This document shows positions 1-12,282 of a stretch of 64,000 nucleotides of DNA, piece by piece (positions within the stretch are counted from its first letter, which is position 1; every line of letters begins with the position of its first letter). The stretch comes from Ischnura elegans. Taxonomy: Eukaryota > Arthropoda > Insecta > Odonata > Coenagrionidae. Where the stretch lies: assembly GCF_921293095.1 (NCBI RefSeq), contig NC_060246.1, positions 139,376,198 through 139,440,197 on the forward strand, read 5' to 3'. The translations under genes and the position numbers were made by a program. A model generated the notes under the pieces. The model did not search any database. It was not told the origin of the DNA and saw only the letters and a list, made by a program, of their open reading frames with translations.

Positions 1-3000
1 AATGTGAGGGGTTGCCTCTGTAGAAAGTTTTGAAAGATATCTATTTTTGTATTTCGTGATGAACACCTGACTCAAAAGAAGCAATCGATTGTCACACCTA
101 GCCCTATGATGTGGGGACTACCGATTTGCCTGACACTTTATGAAGCAATATATCTTCTGGGCCTTCGTATTCCTAACGCAGCGGAAATAGGATTTTTATT
201 TACCCACATATCGTGGATGTAGTAATTCTTACTCACCCCAAGAAAACGCTTCACCGGTATCAAATTGCTGACGGCTACTAGTGAGTTTGACGACCTGGGT
301 CAAAATTTGCGGACGCACGCATTCTTCAGACAGCTGCTAACTACCTCGCTAAGCAATTCCATATATCACGGAGAGCACGATAAAATCGTCTATGTTTATC
401 GTTTAGCGTGTTCCAAAATTTCCATCGAATCCTTGGAAAGCGATAGCAAAGTTATAGATAAATGCACCCATGTAGGTCATTAGCATAGGCACTTATGCCT
501 CCTGAGAAAGGAGAGGTGAAAAAATATAATGCATAATAAGAATAATAAGAAGGGAAATAATGGCGATAAAATCAATTTAAAAAAGTGATACATCACAGTA
601 TTTAGCCAAAGAAGGCAATTCTAACGAACTTTAGGCATGTTGGAATCAACTATCATTACGTAATACATCATATTCAGGATTTTATTAATTAAATGAAGGC
701 ATTTCTTGCGTAAAGAAATCTGAAAAGTTTTCCTTAGCTAGTGAGGATAATAAATGATATTAATTGCGCTTGAAATTCTATGACTGGCAAGAGTGACAGT
801 TTAGTTTTGGATAAAAACTCTTTAATTTTCTTTGGAGGTAGCCGTAAATTGATTTGAAGAAAAATATAAGTTATTTCATTTTCTAGCTATTCATTATAAT
901 ACAAAATAAATAGCCAGAAAAAGCTTTAATTAAAGGATTGACGTTAGTTAAGACGAGGTCAAGCGAGAGGTGGTGAAGTTTAGTGTAGCATTTCACTGCG
1001 GTGGATTTTGCAGTCGTGAATATGAAGGCAGAAAACAGAATGTCAGTGAAAAATGCTTACTATTCACTACATTCTGAGTCCGATTCCCGATCACGAAGGA
1101 AATTTGCGTCATGAATGTTTCGAAAAATTCAGGAGTGGGTGGTTGTAATCGATTTTACTAGATAGCTTTGTGATGAGTTATGTTCATAATGGAGAATGAG
1201 GTCGGTTAATTTTAGTGGTCCTCCAAAAGTTTCAAGTAGTTAAGAAAAATTAATCGACTCACAATCAGTAATGGTGAGAGTCCATAGACCTAAACATTCA
1301 CCTGTATACGAATTACAATTATTCAAATGTAGGGTCTATTCTATGATTGTTTCGCGAAAATTCGAAAATTATTAAATATTTTCTGCATTTAACGTTTTGC
1401 CATCTATGAAGGAAATAAGTATGGAAATAAAATATCAAATGTAAAGTTCCTTTAAAGTTAAGTTTATGGTTATTTATATAGATACATGATAATTATTCAG
1501 TCTTTATCAAATAAATATTTTATCGAAAAGTGATATTAAGTAATGTCATGCGTTTCTGTCGGTTTCCGCAGCGGTATCTGCTAAAAAAAGAAAGCATTCC
1601 TTAAAATATCTATTTCACCATCTCTTGCTTCGTAATAATGACGTTTATCGATGACTTTCAAGCCTGTAAGGCTTCTCCTGAAACTGGAAGGTTGTTTGAG
1701 TATCAAATTTTAAAATTTTCAACGCTGTAGAAACACGCTTTGCGTCCTCATAATCAGCGGCTCTCTCTACTGCTCCTCTGTTTTAAGGATGCAAATATTT
1801 CGAATTCATCTAATAATGATGTCGTAGGAATTAAGTAAATTCATTTAAAGGCGATTACACACCTTCAGGAATAAGTTTAAATATTTATTATCTGCTTCCA
1901 ATTTTCAGGCATTCCACGAAATTATTGAAACCTTAGTGAGTTGCGAATTCACTATTTCCAGGAAATGATAAACGTGAATGTAGGCCATTGCTTTGGACGT
2001 ATATTATGCAAACGATATGCTAGCACCTCTCATAGGGAATACTTGACAACATACATTTATGTAGTGGCGTACATCGGTGGAAGGTACCATACGTTTGTTG
2101 AAAACTTTAATGAACCATTAGCCTGCAGTTATTAATTTTACAGGCTAATAATCTACTATGAAGTTCAGAAATATGAACTAATTGTACGAAAAAGAAAGCG
2201 TAAGCTCACGTCTATCGTTTTTAAGTAATAATCCATTCCTAATGCATTACCAATGGAGCAATGAATAATGAATACTCTCACGACAGTTATCAGAAAACAG
2301 GAGACAGCTCTCTGTGGCTGACGACCTCTTTGCGTTTATAATATATCACCTTAAGCGTATTTTCTGCAGAGCAGGAATATAAATTGACTCGATGGGATAG
2401 AAAATTTACGCTAGTCGTCTTTTTTCTGAGTTCACATTCTATGATGCGTATTTTATGTCCTGTTGCCCAGTGGGTCGCGAGTGTCACGCCCTTCAGACAG
2501 GAACCTATCCTTACTTTCTCATGTTCACCAGAAATCCCACTTCAGCCGGGGAATAAGTGGCCTCAGGAGAATAAGTTGGCAAAGAAATTGTATTGACTTT
2601 ATTATTAGGTTTTTAAATCGAAAGCAAGCTTTAAACTCGAATTCATTTGTATGTAAGCAGAAATGCATCATTCATGTGCAGTAAATGAAGAAAACCTTCG
2701 TGCTTGTTATTTGATTCATTTTACTTCCCACATTTTTGTCTTCTCTCACTCAGTTCACTTTCGAATTGTAAATGTACGCACTTATCTGTACGTGTTTGTT
2801 AAAAAATAATTTTGAAGTATTTTTTTCTGAGCATGGTGCTCTACACATATTACCCGAAACAACACGTAGCAAGCAATTCGAGAAAATGTGGAGTTTATAA
2901 CTCGTGTTCGTAATATCTACTTATTTCGTGCATGGTTAGGAATGCCAAACATATATTAATTAAAAAAATAAAATAAAATAATCCTATAAGTCACCTGAAA

Positions 3001-3164
3001 TATTATTGGTAATCGTCTAGTTGAAGGAAAATTCAAAAAGAGAATAAGTAACAACGCTGTATAATTGATACCTTATTGTTAGTGTCATAAATTAACCCTC
3101 ACTCATAAACATTATAAGCAATAGTAGCGAGCGTGACTTGGTGGAAATCCTTTATCGCAGTAGC
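1..3164. other. AT-rich intergenic sequence, no gene seen
   Basis: Only short open frames under 75 codons occur here, with no recognisable domain, no RNA gene and no clear terminal-repeat element. I see nothing I can support as functional. Confidence 0.6.
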
Positions 3165-3319
3165 TGAAGGAATAAAAACTTGGCTTGTTGAAAAGGTGAT
3201 TCATTTTGTTCGACCATGGTTTCGTTATAGCGTAATACCTTGAAACTGTTACGCTGTAACGAAAACATGGTCGGACTAAATAAATAACCCTGTGAAAATG
3301 AAAAGTTTTTATTCCTTCA
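3165..3319. repeat. 155-bp foldback resembling a paired Penelope terminus
   Basis: Outer arms 3165-3180 and 3304-3319 are exact inverted copies. Inner arms 3211-3235 and 3249-3273 match at 23 of 25 positions. On the plus strand the right half shows a 5-bp stem (GTTAC/GTAAC), then GAAA, then ACATGGTC. That is the order of stem II, the conserved GAAA, a self-complementary stem III and the GUC cleavage triplet of a hammerhead ribozyme. The 5' half of the core (CUGANGA) is not intact. The layout matches the Penelope-type units at 17802 and 28721, but I found no target duplication, so this may be an old copy. Confidence 0.4.
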
Positions 3320-6300
3320 ATTTCTATCGTAAAAATTAACCTACCTCAAAGTATGGGGAAATTATTTGCTCGTTTCGTTTATAAGAACAATCGAGTTTCT
3401 TCGGATAGCTGCATTTCTCTCATAAGTTCTGTAGCGTATGCCTTAACACACACTTCCCGAGCGTGAGCAATTGGACTAACTGTTGCTTTGGGTGGAAATA
3501 CGTTCCGCTGCCAGAATACAAATGGACAATCGAGCGGAAATTATTAACGGTCACTCCCCATCGTGTCGTCACTCCTCACTCCAAACACCCGAGGAACGAT
3601 TACGGCGTCACTCTCCCGCCAGGCAGCAAACACCTTCGGGGCATGCGACGGTCACAAACCTCGCCGCATAAGGACTGGAGAACAATCCAACAATTATCTT
3701 GTTTCCTCCGAGAATGAAGGCTTAATCGTTCCTTTATGCTTGTATATGGAGACGAGAAATTCTCTCGCTACGTGATTTCATTTACAATTAACGCTTGACC
3801 ATCGCATCTCTATTCGCCAACCGGTATACATATAACTCCTCCTCCCCCTCGCTGTCTGGTTGTTCCTGCATTCCCCTCCCATATTGCCTCCCCTCCTTCG
3901 ATTCTGTTTCCCCTCCTTATATTCCCCTCCCCTCTCTCTCTCTTTTAAAAGATACCTCCCTCCTTCCGCCCCCCTCCCACCTCTCCACCTGCACGCTCTC
4001 CGTAACGGTATCCTATGGTTGTGTTATTTTTTTAAAGAACTCCTTCCCCTCCTTCGAATCCGCAGTCAATTGAAAGCCCGTACGACCTTCGGCTCCCGTT
4101 CTTGTCCTCGCCCGCTACATATCCTCCTTTTCATCCGCTCGCCTCGCCACGCCATCCCAATTCCTCCTTCGGCTGGACACGCCTCCCGCGGGCGAACCAG
4201 TTCCTTCTCTCCTCAATTGTCATGTCGACAATCAGGGCCCGCTGATGGATTTTAAACGCAACATTTCGACTGGGAAGTATGCATACATTTCCAGTTTCCA
4301 TCCTACACAGCTCACGTTCGAGTTGTCTTTCATTAACATTCAATTTTGGAGATGCTACACATATGTACTTACAATGTAGGAATTCACTCGGATTCCTTGA
4401 AAAAGGGTTGTGACCACGAATACAATCTTATGAGGGCCACTCCGTGAGGCTGATGCGCACTTGAATAGAACACATTGAGTGCCATGAGGTATTTTAAATG
4501 GAGCTAAAAATATTGGCCCATCGGAGGATATAAAGGCTAATAATGAGATAAATACTTCGTCATGAATTATCACGGAGTGCAATATTTAATACGGAAGGCA
4601 ACTAAGGCGGAAGCAGATGACACCGTCTTGCTATTGATACCAATACGCCATGAACGTGGTCATCACTTCAATGGGTTAAACATTAATTGTTGGCTAATGA
4701 AGAAACAGCAACTGATGGGAACGTATCTACATTTGTGAAATAGCTCAAAATAAATAATGCTTTTCAACATTTCATTAAGCAATGGATATAAAAATTTCAA
4801 TCAAAATCATTTAGACACAGGCTCTAGAAATACTTTAATTTAAAACGTTGGATTTTACATATTGAATTCCAACTTTCTTTTTCATTCTTTCTACACTTAA
4901 TTCTATTACCTATTATTTACACAGCTAGCGTTAGGATGAAATTTTCACCAAAATGTGAGTGCCTTCCGTAATTCGTATTGCGCACCTAAGTAACCATAAA
5001 AATTAAACTGCAATAAGAGAGATGCACAAGCTGAGCCCATTGAGTACTACCCAGTCCTCAGTACCTGAATAAATATATTTATGTATCCCCTATTGGTATG
5101 GATAAACAATGTACACAGTCCTTTATTTACAACCGGGGTGTGTGATCTCAATCTATTAAAAAAAGAAGAGGTTCACTCTTAGCCCTATCTCTGGATTTTA
5201 GTCAATCGATAGAAGTCGATCTCTACGCAAAAGATAATTTTTACATGCATAAATAAATGTCTTTTTTAGGGGAACTGTGTCCATCATGTGTTTCTAAATA
5301 TTTTTTAAAAATTATCTGATTTCAATCCCCACGTAATGAAATTATCTCTTTATGTTTCCAATTATATTTTTTCGGATCTTTTTCGGGCGTTTTCATTTTT
5401 CCAATTCCCTCAGAGAAAGGGTGATTGGGGAGATGGCCTGAAGACCTGATTGCAAGCCCATAACCCGCCTTTTCTACTCATTCCGAAACCAGCCATTCTA
5501 CAGAAAAATTCACAGGGCGTCCTCAATTTCAAATCGACTCCGATTCGGAATACTTGATCTATTTTCGAACATTGGGGAACGGTACATACATTCCACGCCA
5601 CCCGAAACCCCTTTTTCAAGTCCCAAAACTTCCTCCTTCGAGTACCTTCAGGATTTGGTGAAGTTTTGTGCTCGTGAGCTTCCTGAGAATACTCACCCTC
5701 GCTCGCCATTAGTTTTGTATGGCTAACGGTGGCGCTTCCTCCTCATTATTCGAAAACTTTGTATGAGATTAATTCTTGGACCTAAAAAACACTCAGAGCC
5801 ATGATCGGTGTCTCATCGTATAAAATCCAATGCCCAGTTATAGTATCGTCCATTGGCTATGGTTCGACCTTTATATCCCGTGAGTCATTTTAATGCATTG
5901 ATTTCCCGCAAGTGAAAATGTTCAAAATCTGAGGTTTCACTCGTAGCGATTTTATCCGGCGTGAATTTTTATTGTGGAATCCTTCCATGCCTCTCCCTGA
6001 CAACCTGTGTGCGTGAAGGGATTCCTATGAGGTAATTGCATGCTAAGGAATCCATCACGACAATAAGTAATGATAGAATCCATCACGAAATAAGACTGGG
6101 ATTCAGCTAGGGTCCTGCAATCACTAATTATATTTTGCAGACTATCAAATTTCGCCGGAAATGTTTCAATTTTCAAATCTTGAGATTATCGCTAGTGCTA
6201 TAGCATTCGAATTTGATCTCATTCGAGAGAATCCGGGATTCAATCCAGTTAATATGATATTCGTGATATCTTTTAGTTTATGATCCTGTCACTACGTAGG

Positions 6301-6899
6301 AAACGTATGTTTTTCTGCTCGGTGAGAGTAAGTTCATTAGGAATTGATTTAGTGCATCCTAATCATCAATGATCAATTAATTCAGCAAAAGCAATAATGA
6401 AAATATATAAAATATGCATACCTAAATGTATTACTTACTTCTATTTTAAAGTTCCATTGGTAATTATTATGACCTTTTTATTCATTAATTTTCTTTCATG
6501 TTCACCTATCTTTAAACAAGAGCGGTTATTCACCTATGTAACTCTTAATTGACGTATATTTGTGAGATTTTCCCATAATTCTGCCAGTTTTTAGCTTCAT
6601 GTATAATTTAAGATTTATGATTGTGTATTTGAAAATTATTTTTTATTCGTTTTCTGGCAATGCCAGTGGGTACAATTCCATGATTGTTATAATCAACATT
6701 ACAAGGCATATTAGCGCTGCTAACATGTCAAAAATGTATCAATCCTTCATCAACCATGGGAAGGATTAGGGCTTTTGGGAATAAATTGTGGGAATTTGCA
6801 TAAAATCGAGGATTACCCCGGAAGGACGGGACGAATGGAAACTGTTCACATGTCTTTCTGACAAAGAGACCACAAGCGCTGAGGTAGAACGCTCCAAAA
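3320..6899. other. Intergenic sequence, no gene seen
   Basis: A pyrimidine-rich stretch at about 3835-4060 explains the longer open frames there. A 99-codon frame on the minus strand at 5410-5709 matches no family I know. A short duplicated phrase (GAATCCATCACGA) occurs at about 6049 and 6078. Nothing else stands out. Confidence 0.5.
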
Positions 6900-7450
6900 G
6901 CCTCTTGGTTTTCCCAATTCCCCTATTCTCTCTCCTTTTTTTCGTGTCCCTTCACCCCTTTCCCCCCTATCTCCCCTGAAACACGATTCACGGCTCGTCA
7001 TAGCCTCCTTCTCCTCCCCTCCCCATCCCATCGCCAATCCCACCGCCAAGACAACAGTCTCCGCTTCCCCCCGCGCCTTCCGCCGACTCGTCCTCATTCC
7101 TCCCCATCCAGTTCCCAGCGCTCAACTCTTCGGTCCAATTTCGCGGTGTTCCGCGCCTCTCGTGATCAAGCGACACGTCTCCCGTTCACGATGCGAGTCA
7201 CGTGCACGGGTATATGGAGCGACCGGGATGGGGGAGGGGTGTGGGGGGAGGAGGAAGAGGGGCGGAGACAATGAGCAGTTGGTGGGGGGGAATAGACACA
7301 GAATGCGGGCTGGGTGCTGGGGCTAACCCACTCCATTTATCGCCAATAACACTTTCTAACTCCGCGCCGCGGACGACGGCATTTCGCCTAGAGGAGAGGT
7401 ACGTCTGCGTCGGCTCCTCACGGTGGAGCTTGGCCCCTCCCTTCCAATGA
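6900..7450. other. GC-rich, strand-asymmetric block with G-quadruplex potential
   Basis: The first half is C/T-rich on the plus strand. The stretch 7226-7275 is G-rich, with several runs of four to six G separated by one to three bases. The overlapping open frames are low-complexity by-products of this composition. It could be the CpG-rich 5' end of an unseen gene, but no start, splice site or domain supports that. Confidence 0.35.
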
Positions 7451-8245
7451 GATGAGAGAACTTGCCGGGGCATTGTTCCCTGCACCCTTGCTGATGTTTT
7501 CCCGAGGGAAAAAATAATCTCTGTTGGACTTGACTTTTTCCCGGTAAATAGTGGCAGTAAATTCTTATCGAGATTTCAGCCGGGTAATCTTCTCAATCTT
7601 CATCGCTGCTGACAAGTCGATTAAATCCATTTCCCGAGAAGAATTTACTACCAATAATCTCTGTTGTTTTCCCGAGGCTAGTGTTGCGACGCGTCGCATT
7701 GAACATGTCAAAAAAATGCTTAAGCGACTTTGGGGAGGGTATTGTTTTCCATATTCAGGGAGGACATAATGTAAAAAAATATACAATTAGGATAAGCACC
7801 GAAAAGGAACATATCTGTTGATACCGTTGAATTATTTCCTTGAAATCATGGCGAAGAATTCCGTCGCTAGATTCCATTTCATCAATTCCATATGCATAGT
7901 GCATGCGCTTCACATACCTATAGGTTTAATATCTTTGGATTTCCCTTAGAGGATACCATAAAATTTTAATTTCCTTGAGAGTTAATAGGTACGTAATAGG
8001 ACCCGAAAAGTGTTCTCAAAAGAATGACTCTAATCCGCCCCAGTGTGAATAGCCATAATTAATAGCCCCGTTGTATTGACGTGATTAGCGGGCAATTGGT
8101 AAACGTAGTATTGTCATGGTCTGGTGAGAAGTATATGATAACATCGGTAAATGCTGCTATTAATCAGACTAACTTTTGTATATCCTTTGCTCAAGATGAG
8201 ATAACTTGACACGTGCATTGCTGCTAAAATATTTTCACGCACATC

Positions 8246-8505
8246 ATTATTATATTATTATTAAAGACGAAATCATTATTGTTATAACAATTTCGTCTTT
8301 AATTCTTTCGCCTAAAAACGGCTGATAAATTAAGAAAGATAAGCTTATATTTATCAGCCGAATTTAGGACTATATAGTCCTTTCTTACAAATTGATGTAC
8401 TCGTGTATACATTCATGCCCTGAGTGGGAGAAAACTCATCCTGGTGAGATTCGAACCCGCGACCCCTGGATTTAGGACTTTGCCTCGCCGCCACTGAGGC
8501 CCGCA
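8246..8505 (-). mobile_element. tRNA-derived SINE
   Basis: Reading the minus strand from about 8505, the head carries an A-box-like segment (GCCTCAGTGGCGG) and about 45 nt later a B-box (GGTTCGAATC, complement of 8448-8457). These are the two internal RNA polymerase III promoter elements of a tRNA. No acceptor stem pairs across the ends, so it is not a working tRNA gene. A body of about 190 nt follows, including a hairpin (AAAGACGAAAT / ATTTCGTCTTT). It ends in an ATT-rich simple repeat (about 8245-8262), like the tails of the LINEs at 25.2 and 60.3 kb, which may have supplied the machinery. Exact ends are approximate. Confidence 0.6.
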
Positions 8506-9754
8506 TTATTGTAAGGTTAGGTATTATCCTCTCCTAATTTAAGGTGATTTGAATCAGTTATGTAAGTTGCAGTATATATTTTGCTGATGAACTTCAATTT
8601 CATGAATTTTAGTGGCCGAGATATTCAACCCTGAAAAACAATTTAGCTGATAAGACTCACGGTATATTATTCATGCATTTCCCGTGATGCAGTAGGCGAA
8701 GGTAGAACTAAGACTCTGGAGTGGTGAATGATGTAAATACATGAATAAATGTCAAAAGATCCAGGTCATCATTCGTGATACTGCTCGCTAATCAGTGCGC
8801 CATCGCTGGGTTACTGATTTTAAACAATTCTTAGCATAATTATGAAAATCATTGATACTCAACGAGAGGACTTAATATCTTAAAGATTGGATCCGGGACC
8901 CTTAGATCCACGACAAGGCGCTTGCCCTCTAAGATCAGAGACTATACCAATTATGTGGAGTTTACATTTGGTGGAATTGGTATTTCATGAGAAATATTTC
9001 AGAATTGAGTTCATCGCCCTGTGTCATAAAAATTCCACGGAATGGCAAAATTGCCGAATGGCATATAATCTTCATGCTGGCTATAAGAAGTCATAGAATA
9101 AGATATTACCCATGGTATTCTTCTACAGGAAAAAGCCGAGTCTATTGAACCGAAAAATGCGGTCGTTCATCGTCGATGTCTCGAAACTATGAGAAAACAG
9201 CCCTACAGTTGGTGGTACAGTTTCCGGGATTACTAAACGCGGCGCCAAACCGCGCGTCGTCGGTAACGGTGCGGGTCCGTGAAGACCGAAAATAGATGTC
9301 AACACGTTTGAGCACAAGCCCCATTGTGCAGTTGGAGAGAAATTTAGAAAGAGAAAGGGGTCGTTATAAAACCGAACGAGCTACTTGGAGTGGATATCAT
9401 AAATACTGTGGAAACTAGTCGACCTAGGAGATTGCAACGATCCCTTTAGTGATACGAGATGCTTGCCTTCCACCGTTTCACTTTCTCCGGCGTCGGCGTT
9501 GAGGAAAGCGCCGCGTTCGCGAAAAAAATAGCGCGGGACCTTTGACAGTTAACGCACGATTGGATTAAATTTCAACCCGTTCCACTGAGATTTATGCCCA
9601 GTTCAAGGGTGTGCTCTATTATTCAAATGCGAGCTTGTCTTGGATATCTTCACGGTAAATGCCCTAAAAACTTTTAAATAAATAATGCTTGTCGCATCCG
9701 TCGTTCATTTTTCTCATATGCTTCTGTCATGAGCGCTTGATTGACTATAAAATT
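8506..9754. other. Intergenic sequence, no gene seen
   Basis: Short open frames only. A CpG-rich patch lies at about 9225-9280 and another at about 9490-9535. No domain or repeat boundary was recognised. Confidence 0.5.
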
Positions 9755-10085
9755 ATGGATGCTCAAATGGATCGAACGAATTTGTAATGAGGAAGCCCTA
9801 AGAAGAGTAGGAGAGAATAAAAGCCTCATGTAAACCATAATAAGGAAACGGGACAACCTTATAGGCCACCACATCTTGAGAAATGATGGCCTGATGAAGA
9901 CAATCGTCGAGAGACAAGTAGATGGTAAGAACAGATAAGGAGGACCTCGAACAGAGTATATGGGACATGTAAAATGTAATTAAGGATGTTAAAGAGAAGA
10001 AATACGTAGGTGTGGAGATTAGGTGATAGGGGAATTTAGTAGGGAGCTACGTGAAACCAGTATTGTTGGCCAGTGATGATGATAA
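9755..10085 (+). pseudogene. Degenerate 3' end of an RTE-like LINE
   Basis: Interrupted translation on the plus strand recalls the extreme C-terminus of RTE-type LINE proteins. It has a segment like RNEE.LRRVGE, then GHHILRNDGLMKTIVE, then a basic GGPRTEY segment and a closing ...GEFSRELRET motif. Several stops and frame changes break it. It ends in a short GAT repeat at about 10076-10083, a tail type common for RTE elements. A related 3' end lies at 24120-24215. The clade is inferred from residue patterns read by eye. Confidence 0.45.
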
Positions 10086-10303
10086 AATTATACTTTTCTC
10101 TTTGTTTATTAATGAGAGCTTACAATTTTAACTAATTCACTGTAAATAGTAAAATAATTTCCGCCCTTGAATTTATAAATCTGTATTGTCTCATAGCATT
10201 AATCGGTGCCAAAATAAATGTGCCAAGTCGTATATTTTTAAGCATTATATTGAATGTTATACCTACGCTAAGCCACATAGAGTTTGTGCTGTCATATTAA
10301 AGG

Positions 10304-10611
10304 CAGGGGTCAGCTAGGAATTAAGGCTGGGGGGGGGGGGTTTAGGTGTAACCAATACCGGGGTGTGTGGGGGGTATGGAATACCCACCAGGATAAGCGC
10401 TAGGTACTCGATTAATAAATTGCGAAATTTTAAGATTAATGGTTCAATATGGTGAGTTTTACGGCTTTCTGAGAGATATATTATTGATCCTTACACTATT
10501 CATTTAGTAATATCAATGCAATTAAGTAAAATGGATTAAACTTAAAAATTTCTCTGAGCTCTGGGGTAGGTTTTATCCTCCAAACCCCCCCCCCCCCTCG
10601 CTGCGCCACTG
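10304..10611. mobile_element. hAT-like MITE with CAGGGG...CCACTG ends
   Basis: The element runs from CAGGGGTCAGCTAGG to CCTCGCTGCGCCACTG, imperfect inverted termini. The flanking octamers ATTAAAGG (10296-10303) and ATCAAAGA (10612-10619) agree at 6 of 8 positions, consistent with the 8-bp duplication made by hAT transposases followed by decay. It is non-coding, with long G and C homopolymers near the ends. Related copies lie at 38566-39174, and a relative at 32211-32465. Confidence 0.55.
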
Positions 10612-10619
10612 ATCAAAGA

Positions 10620-11268
10620 TACCTACATATTTATCTAGATTTACCGACTGAACAGTCCCACATAACACTCTCATTTCCTCATTCACTCTGTGAATACGGC
10701 GAGGCATAGCCCTGCGTGAAGAGCTCGTGATTAATTACCGTTTCGCGTCTGACAGGAATTTCTTTGAAGGTTTGAGCTCCCTCGATAAACAAAGTGCGAG
10801 TAAATGGACGTCAATTTCTCCATTTTATCTTATACATACCCTTGTATAGTGACTGCACATTATGATATCTTACATTAGCTTCGTTGTTTACGAAAAAAAT
10901 AAAACTATTTCTCTCATACCAAAGAAAAAATTGAAGCCCAGAAAATGTGAAAATTTAAGAAAAAACTGAGAAGCAATAAATATTGTAATATTGGCCATTT
11001 ATTTGCAGGATGTATGATCCTGTTTTCAAAATGTCTACTGAAGGAATATATTAGCCATAGGTGGAAGAATTTAAGATTCAATTTCAATTCTGTCCTGACC
11101 TCACTACTCTTTAGACAACTCATACGGAAACGATGTATTGGAATCAAAATAAAAAGGGAGATAAAATGAACTATATTAATTTAATGCGCTTCAGGACAGA
11201 TGGATTTCATTTCCCCTAATGATTCTAGTATACCGGTGAGTCACCCGCAATGCAAAAATGTGCGAAAT
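10620..11268. other. Intergenic sequence, no gene seen
   Basis: AT-rich with short open frames only. No repeat structure or RNA gene was recognised. Confidence 0.5.
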
Positions 11269-11436
11269 TCCTCTGAAGAAAAATTATTTTTCCTTGACCA
11301 GGATTCGAACCCGGAATCCTCAACTTCCAGTAGCTTAACTGGCTCAACCACTTAGCCAAAAATCGAGGGATTTGGATTCGAATCGCGGTCAAGGCGAATG
11401 ACTTTTCCTCCGTGGAATTTCGTTCATTTCTCTCTT
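11269..11436. repeat. Two tRNA-like segments head to head (SINE heads)
   Basis: On the minus strand, TGGCTAAGTGGTTGAGCC (complement of 11341-11358) resembles an A-box. GGTTCGAATCC (complement of 11301-11311) is a perfect B-box at tRNA-like spacing. Just to the right on the plus strand a second copy shows GGATTCGAATC followed by GCGGTCAAGG. The flanks TTCCTCTGAAG / CTCCGTGGAATTTCG are also roughly inverted. The sequences next to the A-box and B-box arms do not pair as an acceptor stem. I read this as two SINE heads facing each other or one palindromic SINE, not a functional tRNA. Confidence 0.45.
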
Positions 11437-12274
11437 AAATTATTTAGTTGGTAAAGGGCCCTCGTGGTGTAGGTAATCCTACAATTACCAATGTGGTGGA
11501 TTCTGTCCGCAAAATTGAGATTCCAATCAAGGTTTTTGAATTTAGTTTCCACCAAAAAAGGACAGTAGTATGATATATCCTCGGTATCGATAGTAATTTC
11601 TGGACGAAACACGCGTCGCTCTATTACTCATTACATTTTTGAACTTCATACGCCGCACGAATGCCCATCTCCTACGACGAGGAAACCGTTTTCAAAGCGG
11701 TGCTTACAATTAGCAGCAATCCGAACACCAGGGTCCCGAACTCTTGAACTGATATTTGATATCTCATTCGAATGCAAGCGCTAGACGAGTGCAGAAGAAC
11801 GGAATCCGAGGGATAGAGGGGTAAGCCAGACAGATTATTCAACTCGGTTCTCCGACAAAAGAACATTAATGTCTTCGCGATGCCATGCTTGAGAGAACAC
11901 GGGAATAGCAGTGGAAGCGAGGAAACGAAAGAGAAATTGAACTGAAAACACACGTCCAAACTTTATTGCGAGAATGCGCTTTTGGAGAATTTGGGTCGAC
12001 GAATGGGATCAATTGGCATAGTTTGTGTGCAAGAGAAAATTCTATTTCTCTTGAGTCCCGGGGACTTTCAAGTTGAGCTATGATTACTGTGGGGCGTTAA
12101 AAACCGGTGAAACAACGAGGAAGCCATCAAAATAGCATTTTTCTGTGCCAAGTAAACCTGCTGGTTTAGGTTTACGGTTGTTTATTTAGTCCTTATTGGT
12201 AGTAATTTCCTCAGTCAAGCTCACAATATTATAGAATCTATGGTTAACGCGTTAAAAATGAAATTATATGTTTA
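11437..12274. other. Intergenic sequence, no gene seen
   Basis: A 95-codon minus-strand frame at 11672-11959 has no recognisable motif. No other signal was seen. Confidence 0.45.
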
Positions 12275-12282
12275 ATAATTAT

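Noticed and set aside
5410..5709. 99-codon minus-strand frame
   Set aside because: No recognisable family, no flanking exon signals; could not be told apart from chance.
7684..7699. 14-bp palindrome TGCGACGCGTCGCA
   Set aside because: Isolated, with no matching site or regulatory context in the window.
11301..11358. Functional tRNA gene
   Set aside because: A and B boxes are present, but the flanks do not form an acceptor stem and no anticodon arm is convincing.
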